The notes below the pieces were generated by a model. The model saw only the letters and a list, made by a program, of their open reading frames with translations. It was not told the origin of the DNA and made no database searches. From Stenotrophomonas sp. SAU14A_NAIMI4_5 (GTDB lineage: Bacteria; Pseudomonadota; Gammaproteobacteria; Xanthomonadales; Xanthomonadaceae), in assembly GCF_003086795.1 (NCBI RefSeq), contig NZ_CP026003.1, forward strand, positions 2,964,579 through 3,028,578: a stretch of DNA of 64,000 bases. The letters run 5' to 3'. Of the stretch, positions 10,152-18,241 are shown piece by piece. Both the position numbers and the translations under genes were made by a program. Numbering within the stretch: position 1 is the stretch's first letter; every line of letters starts with the position of its first letter.

Positions 10152-10238
10152 AACCCACGGATAGCCAGCTTTTGAAGTTGACGTTGCCGTTGATTGAAGC
10201 AGGTGCAGGGCTGCAAGCCCTGCAAAACAAACACCACC

Positions 10239-11135
10239 CTACTTCGCCTGCTCGCAGAACTTCTGCCGGTACTCCAGCGCCTTCGGCATCAGCGCCTGCA
10301 GGTTCTGGATCCGCGTCCCCGGGTTGGGATGCGTCGAGGAAAACTCCGGCGGCGACTGCCCGCCACTCGCCTGCCCCATCCGTTCCCACAACGGCACCGC
10401 CTCTCGCGGGTCGAAACATGCCGCTGCCGCCAGCATCAGCCCCACCTCATCGGCCTGGGTCTCGTGGCTGCGCGCATACGGCAGCAGATAGCCATAGCCC
10501 ATCGCCGACATCATCATCTGTTGCTGCTGCGCATCCATGCCGCTCGCCGCGCCTGCCACCTGGCCGATCTGCGTCAGCTTCTGCTGCGCCATCCGCTGCG
10601 CACCATGGCGCAGCAGCGCATGGGCAATTTCATGGCCCATCACCACCGCCATCGCATCGGTCGTGCGCGCCACCGGCACCAGGCCGGTGTACACCGCCAT
10701 CTTGCCGCCCGGCAGGCAGAACGCGTTGGCCTGGTCGGACTGGATGACGTTGACCTCCCAGTCGAAATCACGCGAAAAATGCCCCGGCTGCACGCCGTGT
10801 TCCTGCGCCAGCGCGGTCTCCACCACGTCCACCTTGGCGATCAAGCGCTGCGCGATGGCGCGGATGTCACGCGAGATCTGCGCGTTCGGATCCAGCGGCC
10901 GCTCCTGCGACAGGATCTCCTGGTAGGCCTGCAGGCCCAGCGCCTTTTCCTGGCTGGCATCCAGCGTGCTGTCGATCAGCACCTTCTCGCCGGTATAGGG
11001 ATCGACCGTGCGGTTGGAAAACCAGTAGAACGCCGCGTAACCGGCCGCCAGCAGCAGCACCCACCAGCGGATGTTGCCGAACAGGCCGCGCCGGGGGCCC
11101 TGTTGCGGCGAGCGGGAAAAGGGATCGTTGCGCAT
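10239..11135 (-). CDS. M48 family zinc metalloprotease, membrane-anchored
   Basis: A 298-residue protein with one N-terminal membrane segment (WWVLLLAAGYAAFYWF, about residues 25-40) and a periplasmic M48 domain. The active-site motif is MGHEIAHALLRHGAQR (HEXXH). The third ligand region is SHETQADEVGL, and the C-terminal FSSTHPNPGTRI is typical of M48C/LoiP-like lipoproteases. Family members take part in outer-membrane quality control. ATG 11135 was preferred over a GTG at 11174 because GGAAGA precedes it at good spacing. A catalytic role is likely; the targets are unknown. Confidence 0.9.
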   Translation of the reverse strand: MRNDPFSRSPQQGPRRGLFGNIRWWVLLLAAGYAAFYWFSNRTVDPYTGEKVLIDSTLDASQEKALGLQAYQEILSQERPLDPNAQISRDIRAIAQRLIAKVDVVETALAQEHGVQPGHFSRDFDWEVNVIQSDQANAFCLPGGKMAVYTGLVPVARTTDAMAVVMGHEIAHALLRHGAQRMAQQKLTQIGQVAGAASGMDAQQQQMMMSAMGYGYLLPYARSHETQADEVGLMLAAAACFDPREAVPLWERMGQASGGQSPPEFSSTHPNPGTRIQNLQALMPKALEYRQKFCEQAK

Positions 11136-11224
11136 CGACAGGTCTTCCAGCAGACCCCGCCGGCCGGCGGGCACGGCGCAATCTTAGTGCGCCGCCGCCC
11201 ATGGCGGGTGAAGTCCGGCCCGCC

Positions 11225-13096
11225 TCAGATGCCGCGCACCAGGCGGAAGCCGATACGCGCACTGGTGGTGTCCGAATCCTGCGACTGGCGCCAGGCCGCG
11301 CGGGTCTGTTCCGGGGCATTGGCCCAGTTGCCACCGCGGATCACCCGCGAACGGCAGCCCGGGTTGAACCATGCCGCACCATCGGACGGCGCGCGCCGGT
11401 AGCTGGCGTGCCAGCAGTCGGCCACCCACTCGCTGAGGTTGCCGGACAGGTCATGCAGGCCGAAGGCATTGGCCTGGAAGGTCGCCACCGGTGCCGGCCC
11501 CCACCAGCCATCGCCATAGCCGACGAAGGCGTTCTGCCAGTGCCGGCCCGACGGCGAGACGTCGCGGCTGCCGGTGTAGTTGCCGTTGCCTTCCGGAGGC
11601 AGGCCGGCATCGCCCCAGGGGTAGCGGCCGCTGTTGCCACCGCGCATCGCGTATTCGAACTCGGCTTCGCTGGGAAGGCGGTAGGAACGCCCGGTCTGCT
11701 CGGACAGCCACGTCGCATAGTTCTCGGCGTCGCGCACGCTCACATGCATCACCGGCGAATTGCCCATCGCCCGGCCGCCGTCGTAATCCGAGCGCCAGTC
11801 CACGCCGCTGCGGCGGATGAAGTTGCCGCTGCGCTCGTCGTAGACCACCGAATGGCCACGCCGCGTCGCGCGCGGACGGGCGTTGGTCGCCTTCACGTAG
11901 CGCTCGAAGTCACTCACGGTGACCTCGGTGATGGCCATCGCAAAGCCGCGTTCGAAGCGGACGTAGTGCGAGGGTCGCTCGGCGTCGCTGGCGCCGGGCT
12001 CGGTATCGCCGGCGCCCATCTGGAAGCCGCCATGCGGCACCACGATCATCTGCGGGCCGCGGCCGCCGTCACGCAACGCATCGCTGAACACCTGGCCCGG
12101 GCGGAAACTGCCGTAATGGGTGGCCAGGTCGATGCGCTCGCGCAGCTGTGCCACCACCGGGTCACCTGGCAGGGCGATGCGCAGGGCTTCGGCCAGCTTC
12201 TCGCGCGCCGGTTTCAGGCCCTGCGGGGTGGTCAGGTCGCGCAGGCCACCGTCGCGCAGCTGCACCAGGGCGGCGGCACGGATCTGTTCGATGCGCTCGA
12301 AGGCATCGGCAATCGTCGGCGAGGAATCGCGCACTTTGCTGGCCTCGGCCAGCCAGGCACCCGCACTGGCGAAGTCGCGCGCACGCGCGGCGTCCTCGGC
12401 ACGGCGGATCAGCCCGCTCTCGGCCGCGGCCAGGCCCTGCCGCGCACGCTGGTTGTCCTCGTCCAGGGCCAGGGCTTCACGGAAGTTGGGAATCGCACCG
12501 TCGCCGTCTTCACCGATGCGGTCGGCACGCAGGTCCTCCTCACCAGCACGGTTGTAGGCCACCACGCGCTGCGCGGTCTCCACCCGGCCCTGCAGCGCGC
12601 GCACTTTCCCGTCCTTCGGGGCGAGGGTCAGCAGCACCAGCGCCTGGCGGCTGGCCTCGGCCAATGCTTCGCGCTGCTTCAGCGGCCGCGCCAGCAGCGC
12701 ATCGGCCTGCTGCAGCAGGCGCTGCCGTGCACGCTGCAGGCCGGCGCGGGCCTGGCGATCGTCCGGATCGACCTCCTGCACGGCCAGCCACAAGGGAATG
12801 GCCGCCTCGGCATCCTCATAGAGGTGGTCGCGGGCGAAGGCCTGTTCGGCCGCGCGCCGCAGCTGTGCCTGGCTGCGCTGCTGCCGGTCCACCCGCGGCG
12901 GCGTCCACTGCTGGATGTCCTCGGCCGCATCATCATCGGCGATGGTCACCGTGCCCTGCCCCGGTGCCTGTGCCGGCTGCTCCCGGGCCGGGCGCTCGTC
13001 AGCGGCCCCGTCGGCGGGCACCGGAGGCGGCGGCGTGCAGCCAGCCAGGGCCACAGCCAGGGCGGTGCACAGCGCGGACGACAGCGGAAAACGCAA
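11225..13096 (-). CDS. SUMF1/formylglycine-generating-enzyme-like lipoprotein
   Basis: A 623-residue protein with a lipoprotein signal (ALAVALAGC), an acidic Pro-rich spacer, a helical repeat region (about 70-340) and a C-terminal SUMF1 domain (about 355-623). Recognisable pieces are PHGGFQMGAGD, AITEVTVSDFERYV, VSVRDAENYATWLS, YRLPSEAEFEYAMRGG and RVIRGGNWAN. Such domains in bacteria often act as non-catalytic scaffolds rather than as true sulfatase activators, and no sulfatase is nearby. It is divergent from rnd (84-bp gap). Confidence 0.86.
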   Translation of the reverse strand: MRFPLSSALCTALAVALAGCTPPPPVPADGAADERPAREQPAQAPGQGTVTIADDDAAEDIQQWTPPRVDRQQRSQAQLRRAAEQAFARDHLYEDAEAAIPLWLAVQEVDPDDRQARAGLQRARQRLLQQADALLARPLKQREALAEASRQALVLLTLAPKDGKVRALQGRVETAQRVVAYNRAGEEDLRADRIGEDGDGAIPNFREALALDEDNQRARQGLAAAESGLIRRAEDAARARDFASAGAWLAEASKVRDSSPTIADAFERIEQIRAAALVQLRDGGLRDLTTPQGLKPAREKLAEALRIALPGDPVVAQLRERIDLATHYGSFRPGQVFSDALRDGGRGPQMIVVPHGGFQMGAGDTEPGASDAERPSHYVRFERGFAMAITEVTVSDFERYVKATNARPRATRRGHSVVYDERSGNFIRRSGVDWRSDYDGGRAMGNSPVMHVSVRDAENYATWLSEQTGRSYRLPSEAEFEYAMRGGNSGRYPWGDAGLPPEGNGNYTGSRDVSPSGRHWQNAFVGYGDGWWGPAPVATFQANAFGLHDLSGNLSEWVADCWHASYRRAPSDGAAWFNPGCRSRVIRGGNWANAPEQTRAAWRQSQDSDTTSARIGFRLVRGI

Positions 13097-13180
13097 GCGG
13101 GAGCTCCTTCAACACGGACGCGGACCGACGTTAGGCTATTCTCCCCTGCCTGAGCAAACCCGAGTAGTAGGCCCTGACCC

Positions 13181-14260
13181 GTGGCAACCTGGATCACCAC
13201 CCCCGCCGAGCTGGACACGTACCGCCAGCAGCGCCCGAGCCGCATCGGCCTGGACACCGAATTCATCCGTGAACGCACCTTCTGGCCGCAGCTTGCGCTG
13301 GTGCAGATGGCCGTCGGCGATGACATCCTGCTGATCGACCCGCTGATTCCCGGCATGCCCGAGGCGCTGGCGCCGTGGCTGGCCGATGAATCGATCACCA
13401 AGGTGATGCACAGCGCCAGCGAAGACCTGGTGGCCTTCAAGTGGACCTGCGGGGTGATGCCGCGGCCGCTGTTCGACACCCAGATCGGCGCGGCGCTGGC
13501 CGGCATCGGTGCCGGCATGGGCTACCAGAAGCTGGTGCAGGAAATCACCGGTGTCGCCCTGGCCAAGGGTGAAACCCGCTCGGACTGGATGCGCCGGCCG
13601 CTGTCCGAATCCCAGCTGCAGTACGCCGCCGACGATGTCGAGCACCTGTTCGCCCTGCATGATGCGATCGACGGCAAGCTGCAGGCGCTGGGCCGCCAGC
13701 AGTGGCTGCACGACGATGCCGAGCGCCTGCTGGCCAGTGTCGCCAACGATGAAGAGCGCTGGCCGCACCTGGGCATGCGTGCGGCGCAGTTCCTCGATGC
13801 ACCGGCCCAGCACCGCCTGCTGCGCCTGCTGCGCTGGCGTGACGTGCAGGCCCGCAGCAGCGATCGCCCGCGCAGCTGGATCCTGGACAACGAACTGGCC
13901 GCCACCTTGGCGCGCACGCCGCCGGCCGATGCGGCCTCGCTGGGCAAGCTGTTCGAGCAGTTCCCGAAGGCACCGCGCAAGTTGGCCGGCGCGGTCTGGC
14001 AGGCGCTGTCCACGCCGCTGGACGACGAAGCCGATGCGCCGCTGGCCATGCAGGCCACCGACACCAACAAGCAGCTGGTGAAGAAACTGCAGGATGCGGT
14101 GGCCGAGCGCAGCCGCGAGCTGGGCCTGGCCGACGGCGTGCTGGCCTCGCGCAAGCACCTGGAAAGCTACCTGGAGCGCCGCCAGTGGCCGGCCGCCCTG
14201 GCCGGCTGGCGCCAGCAGGAACTGGAAGCCCGCCTCCAGGCCTTGCTGCCGGCACGTTGA
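13181..14260 (+). CDS. rnd: Ribonuclease D
   Basis: A 359-residue 3'-5' exoribonuclease for tRNA and small RNA maturation. DEDD catalytic motifs are GLDTEFIRE, HSASEDLVAF and the QYAADDVEHL region. Two HRDC-like domains follow (about 210-359). The start is a GTG at 13181 (MATWITTPAEL); no better ATG lies near the conserved N-terminus. The length is normal. Confidence 0.95.
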   Translation: MATWITTPAELDTYRQQRPSRIGLDTEFIRERTFWPQLALVQMAVGDDILLIDPLIPGMPEALAPWLADESITKVMHSASEDLVAFKWTCGVMPRPLFDTQIGAALAGIGAGMGYQKLVQEITGVALAKGETRSDWMRRPLSESQLQYAADDVEHLFALHDAIDGKLQALGRQQWLHDDAERLLASVANDEERWPHLGMRAAQFLDAPAQHRLLRLLRWRDVQARSSDRPRSWILDNELAATLARTPPADAASLGKLFEQFPKAPRKLAGAVWQALSTPLDDEADAPLAMQATDTNKQLVKKLQDAVAERSRELGLADGVLASRKHLESYLERRQWPAALAGWRQQELEARLQALLPAR

Positions 14261-14310
14261 TGGCACGGCGCCGGCTCGTGCCGGCGCCATCCGCAGCGCA
14301 GCCCGGCTGG

Positions 14311-14433
14311 GTAGAGTCGACCGCTGGTCGACCATATACATCGCCCGGTAGAGTCGACCGTTGGTCGACTATCGCGCGCAGCGCGGGTATTCGCCTGCAT
14401 CGTTCAAAGCAGTCGACTGACAGTCGACTCTAC
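14311..14433. repeat. Three SMAG palindromes after rnd
   Basis: GTAG-headed palindromes lie at 14311-14332 (core GTCGACCGCTGGTCGAC), 14348-14372 (core GTCGACCGTTGGTCGAC) and, inverted, 14411-14433 (AGTCGACTGACAGTCGACT). They fill the gap between the convergent rnd and 14460 genes. Confidence 0.9.
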
Positions 14434-14459
14434 CTCGGCTCCGCCGCCTGCACCGTCGC

Positions 14460-15593
14460 TCAGACGTAACCGCGTTCCTTCAACCGGGCCCAGCGCTCCG
14501 GCCCGATCGCCCGGCGCATCCCGGGCAGCGGATCGATGCTGCCCGTGTTGTCGGCCACGGCCACCACGAAATCATCGGTGGTGTTGAGCAGTGCGCGGCG
14601 CTCGGGCGCGTCCAGCCAGGCCGCGACGCTCTTCAGCACCCGCTTGGCCGACACGTCGCTGCGGCGCAGCTCCATGTACTGCGAATGGCGCTTGCAGGCC
14701 TCGACCAGCGCCTCGTCATCGAACCAGCATTCGCCCGCATCGCCCTGCCCGCCGCGCATCTCATCCGGCGCCCACAGGTAGTACGCCACATCCTCGCCCC
14801 GGGACAGCACCGCTTCGCGGTATGACTGCCGGCCCCACACCAGGAACGGTGGCCAGGCCGCGGTGAAGTCGCTTTCGGTGAAGCACAGCAGCAGGCAGTA
14901 CAGCGGTTCATCGCGCGGGATGCGGGACAGCTGCGCGGTAATTGCCTCGACCAGCAGCCGCTCGACCTCGGCGGTGACCGTCGCCAGCGTCTCGCCCGGG
15001 CGTGGCCGCTGGTACTGCAGGCGGCGCTGGCCGGTGGCGCGGCCATTCCTGTCCAGGTACTCCAGCACGATGCGGTCGAGCTGGCCGGCATCGTCATAGC
15101 TGTAGACATCCTGGCACCACCACGTGCGCCCCGCCGTGCTCCAGTTGCACATCACTTCACGCAGCAGGCGGTCGCCTTCCCAGTGGTAGGTACGGTCGAT
15201 GCCGCGACCCTCGTCCACCAGATCCAGTGCCTGCAGTCGTCCCTCTTCCTCGCGGAATTCCCAGGCGGCGTTGATCCGACCACCGTCATGGAAGCTGAGG
15301 TACTGGCGATGACCCGGCGCATGCAGCCACACGCCGACACGGCCGGACGGGCTGCGCTCGAACACGATGCGCCCCGCCTCATCCAGGCCGTGCTGCACGT
15401 GCTTGCGTGCATCCACCTTCGCATCGGCCACCCAGCGCGGCGGCGGCGTACCGCTGGATTCGCGCGGGAACGGCGTGAGGTACCCCATCGATGCAGTCGC
15501 CCAGCGCCAGCTGACCACCTGCGCTTCGCAGCGCGCCTGCAGCGCGAGGGCGGCGGCGGGTTCGGCATGGGCCTGGTACAGCGCCTTGAGCAT
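14460..15593 (-). CDS. Conserved hypothetical protein, 377 aa
   Basis: No family was recognised. The chosen start, ATG 15593 (MLKALYQAHAEP), avoids an unusual 39-residue extension. There is no signal peptide or membrane segment. The central part has repeated W/Y-rich beta-type strands (YSYDDAGQLDRIVLEYLDRNGR), reminiscent of RHS/YD-like or MORN-like hairpins. The C-terminal part (GECWFDDEALVEACKRHSQ) looks helical and cytoplasmic. Codon use matches its neighbours. It may be an antitoxin or immunity-like protein, but nothing proves it. Confidence 0.7.
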   Translation of the reverse strand: MLKALYQAHAEPAAALALQARCEAQVVSWRWATASMGYLTPFPRESSGTPPPRWVADAKVDARKHVQHGLDEAGRIVFERSPSGRVGVWLHAPGHRQYLSFHDGGRINAAWEFREEEGRLQALDLVDEGRGIDRTYHWEGDRLLREVMCNWSTAGRTWWCQDVYSYDDAGQLDRIVLEYLDRNGRATGQRRLQYQRPRPGETLATVTAEVERLLVEAITAQLSRIPRDEPLYCLLLCFTESDFTAAWPPFLVWGRQSYREAVLSRGEDVAYYLWAPDEMRGGQGDAGECWFDDEALVEACKRHSQYMELRRSDVSAKRVLKSVAAWLDAPERRALLNTTDDFVVAVADNTGSIDPLPGMRRAIGPERWARLKERGYV

Positions 15594-15671
15594 GGTCGAG
15601 ATCCATTCAACACGGCGCGCGACCATAGCATGTGCGACCGCGCCGTCATGGCACGCAGGTCGCGGAAACGA

Positions 15672-15697
15672 CAACGCCCCGCGGGTGCGGGGCGTTG
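15672..15697 (-). terminator. Hairpin terminator downstream of TonB-dependent receptor
   Basis: An 11-bp perfect stem (CAACGCCCCGC with GCGGGGCGTTG, loop of 4) lies 25 bp past the receptor stop codon. The following tract in the leftward direction (TCGTTT) is only modestly U-rich. Confidence 0.6.
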
Positions 15698-15721
15698 CCG
15701 GGTGCTGCATGGAACCGGTGC

Positions 15722-18049
15722 TTACCAGTTCATGTTCAGCGAGACACCCACGGTGCGCGGTTCGTTGTAGACCGCGGCCATGTAGTTCTCGATCACGCCC
15801 TTGAGGTTCTTCTCGTTGGTGATGTTGCGCGCGAACAGCGCCACTTCGTAGGCACCGTAGTTGCCGGAGTAACCCAGCTTCAGGCCGCCTTCGAAATCAC
15901 CCTTGGAGTTGAACTCCTTGCTGTCGTACAGGACGAAGCTGGTGTAACCCTGCTTGTTCCAGTCGGTGGACACGAACATGGTGCCGGCATCGCTGACCGG
16001 GAAGTCATAACGCGCAGCGAAGTTCACGTTGTACTTCGGCGCGTTCGGCAGCGGGTTGCCGTCGATCTGGGCGAAGGTGTTCGCACCGACCTTGATGGTC
16101 GGGTCGTTCACGGTGCACACCACGGCGCCGTTCAGCGCGCAGACCTGCGCATACACGCGCTTGTCCTGGATCTCGCTGTGCAGCAGGCTCAGGCCGGCGC
16201 TCAGGGTCAGGTTCGGGATCGGGCGCAGTTCCATGTCGGCTTCAAAGCCGTAGGCCTTGGCCTTGTCGGCGTTGAACAGCACGCCGTTGCCGTCCGAATC
16301 GTTGCCGTTGAGCTGGATGTCGTTGACTGTGTAGGTGAACGCGGTGGCGTTCAGGCGCAGGCGGTTGTCCCACAGGCTGCTCTTCACGCCTGCTTCCCAC
16401 GACAGGATCGTTTCCGAATCGGCGGTGGTGAAGTCGGCGTTGAACACGGCCGAACGGCCCTGGATGGTCGGGCCACGGAAGCCACGTGCCACCTTCGCGT
16501 AGACGCTCACGTTCGGGGTGAACTGGTACATCGCGCTCAGGTCCCAGCTCGGGGTGGTGTCGGACATCTTCACGTCCGTACGGCCCTTGTAGGTGACCAC
16601 GCCGGCAGCGGTGTCAGCGGTCTTCAGCAGGCGGGTGTGCTTCTCGTCCTTGGTCTGGCGCAGGCCGGCGGTGATGCTGAACTTGTCGGTGAAGGCGTAG
16701 CTGATCTGGCCGAAACCGGCCCACGAGGTGTTCTTGTTGCGCAGGCGCACCCAGTTGTTCGGGTTGCGGGCCGCGCCCTGCAGGAACCACGCGCGCTGGT
16801 AGAAATCGGTGGTGTCGCTGCCGTTGAAGTAGAACGCGCCGGCCTGCCACTGCAGGGCATTGTCGTCATGGCTGGCCAGGCGGAATTCCTGGGTCCACTG
16901 GTCCAGGTCGCGGATCTGGCCCATCGACTGGCCGTAGCCGTTCGGCACGCCGTTGACCGGGAAGTTCACCGCGGCGCCGCCGTCGGTGTCGCCACGGCTG
17001 TAGCCGGAGGTGGTTTCGTAGGCGGTGATCGAGGTGAAGTCGACCGCGCCGAAGTCATAACGCGCCTTCACCGAGCCGCCGTAGGTCTTGTAGGCCTGCG
17101 GGTTGTTGTCGGCTTCGTCGTAGGCGACCTTGTCGCGCGGCACGTCGGTCTGGTTCGAGCCCTTGGTCAGCGCGTTGCGCAGGAACAGGGTCGAGGTGCC
17201 TTCGTAGTCGCGGGCGTGGGCCGAGGCCAGGATCGAGAACTGGTCGCTCGGGGTCAGCAGCAGCTGCGCGCGCACGTTGCGGTCGTCGAAGCCGCCCATG
17301 GCGTTCTTCTTCGGGCTGACCGTGCCATCGGCGCTGGGGCCGGTGTAGGTGTTGTCGACGTAGTCGTCGCGGTGCTGGTACAGGGCCGACACGCGGAACG
17401 CGGCGACATCGTTGATCGGGCCGCCGAAGCCGCCGTCGATCGACACGCTGTTGTAGCTGGCATAGCTGGCGCTGACGCGGCCGCTGTAGTCTTCGCTCGG
17501 CTTGATGGTGTCGAACTTGACGATGCCGGCGGTGGTGTTGCGGCCGAACAGCGAGCCCTGCGGGCCGCGCAGCACTTCCACCTGGTCCACGTCATAGACC
17601 GGGTTGGACTTCAGCACCACGTGTTCCAGCACCACGTCGTCCTGGATGATCGACACCGGCTGCGAGGCACCCAGGTAGAAGTCGATGTTGCCCAGGCCGC
17701 GGATGTAGAAGCGCGGGAAAATGCGGCCGGTGGTGGTTTCCGCATACAGGCTCGGCACGCGGCCGGACAGCGCCAGCAGGGTGTCGTCGCCGCCGGCGGT
17801 GAAGTCACGCATGCGCTCGCCCTGCACCACGCCCACCGACACCGGCACTTCCTGCAGGTTCTGTTCGCGGTGCTCGGCGGTCACGGTGATCGTGTCCAGC
17901 GCGGTCGCGCTCGGCGCGTGGTCCTGCGCGGCGGCGCCGAAACTGGCGGCCAGGGCCAGGCCCGCACAGGCCAGGGCCAGCGGATGGCGACGGAAGGAAA
18001 CAACGGACGACATGCCCGACGAACGGCGGGAATCGGTATGGGAAGGCAT
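15722..18049 (-). CDS. TonB-dependent outer-membrane receptor
   Basis: A 775-residue receptor with a signal peptide ending near FGAAAQ, a TonB box (LDTITVTA), a plug domain (EVPVSVGVV; DVDQVEVLRGPQGSLFGRNTTAG) and a beta-barrel ending in aromatic NMNW. The plug looks like the Fe/vitamin or sugar-type receptors common in Xanthomonadaceae and sphingomonads; the ligand is not predictable. ATG 18049 (MPSHTD) was chosen; ATG 18013 (MSSVVS) is possible. It is monocistronic, flanked by a downstream terminator and a 192-bp upstream gap. Confidence 0.9.
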   Translation of the reverse strand: MPSHTDSRRSSGMSSVVSFRRHPLALACAGLALAASFGAAAQDHAPSATALDTITVTAEHREQNLQEVPVSVGVVQGERMRDFTAGGDDTLLALSGRVPSLYAETTTGRIFPRFYIRGLGNIDFYLGASQPVSIIQDDVVLEHVVLKSNPVYDVDQVEVLRGPQGSLFGRNTTAGIVKFDTIKPSEDYSGRVSASYASYNSVSIDGGFGGPINDVAAFRVSALYQHRDDYVDNTYTGPSADGTVSPKKNAMGGFDDRNVRAQLLLTPSDQFSILASAHARDYEGTSTLFLRNALTKGSNQTDVPRDKVAYDEADNNPQAYKTYGGSVKARYDFGAVDFTSITAYETTSGYSRGDTDGGAAVNFPVNGVPNGYGQSMGQIRDLDQWTQEFRLASHDDNALQWQAGAFYFNGSDTTDFYQRAWFLQGAARNPNNWVRLRNKNTSWAGFGQISYAFTDKFSITAGLRQTKDEKHTRLLKTADTAAGVVTYKGRTDVKMSDTTPSWDLSAMYQFTPNVSVYAKVARGFRGPTIQGRSAVFNADFTTADSETILSWEAGVKSSLWDNRLRLNATAFTYTVNDIQLNGNDSDGNGVLFNADKAKAYGFEADMELRPIPNLTLSAGLSLLHSEIQDKRVYAQVCALNGAVVCTVNDPTIKVGANTFAQIDGNPLPNAPKYNVNFAARYDFPVSDAGTMFVSTDWNKQGYTSFVLYDSKEFNSKGDFEGGLKLGYSGNYGAYEVALFARNITNEKNLKGVIENYMAAVYNEPRTVGVSLNMNW

Positions 18050-18196
18050 CGAGAGCTCTGAGGAGGCATCCGTGCGGCCTGCGCGAGCCGGGCGGTAGAA
18101 AAGGGAGACGCTGCGCAAGCGTTCATTATCGCCCGAATTGTTACGATTTCGTTGCGCACCCCGTCGCAGTCAGGTTGCCGCCCGCTGCGGCAAAGT

Positions 18197-18226
18197 GGGA
18201 GGCGGCAGCCGATGCCACCGCCTCCC
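18197..18226 (-). terminator. Possible terminator after the chemotaxis receptor gene
   Basis: GGGAGGCGG and CCGCCTCCC form a 9-bp stem 16 bp past the stop. The tail has few T residues, so a Rho-independent role is uncertain. Confidence 0.35.
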
Positions 18227-18241
18227 CGGGCCCTGCTCCCC

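Larger units (their letters stand above)
9576..10238. repeat. 663-bp gene-free nested palindrome between convergent genes
   Basis: No gene was found. The region is an imperfect inverted repeat: 9590-9812 is repeated in reverse at about 10003-10233. Outer arms include GCAGGGCTTGCAGCCCTGCA and a run with CAACGTCAA. Each arm contains one long hairpin element, and the centre holds several SMAG palindromes. A 29-bp direct repeat containing GAATGAATTCATCC occurs at about 9830 and 9920. The region could serve as a two-way transcription barrier between xseA and the protease gene. Confidence 0.85.
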
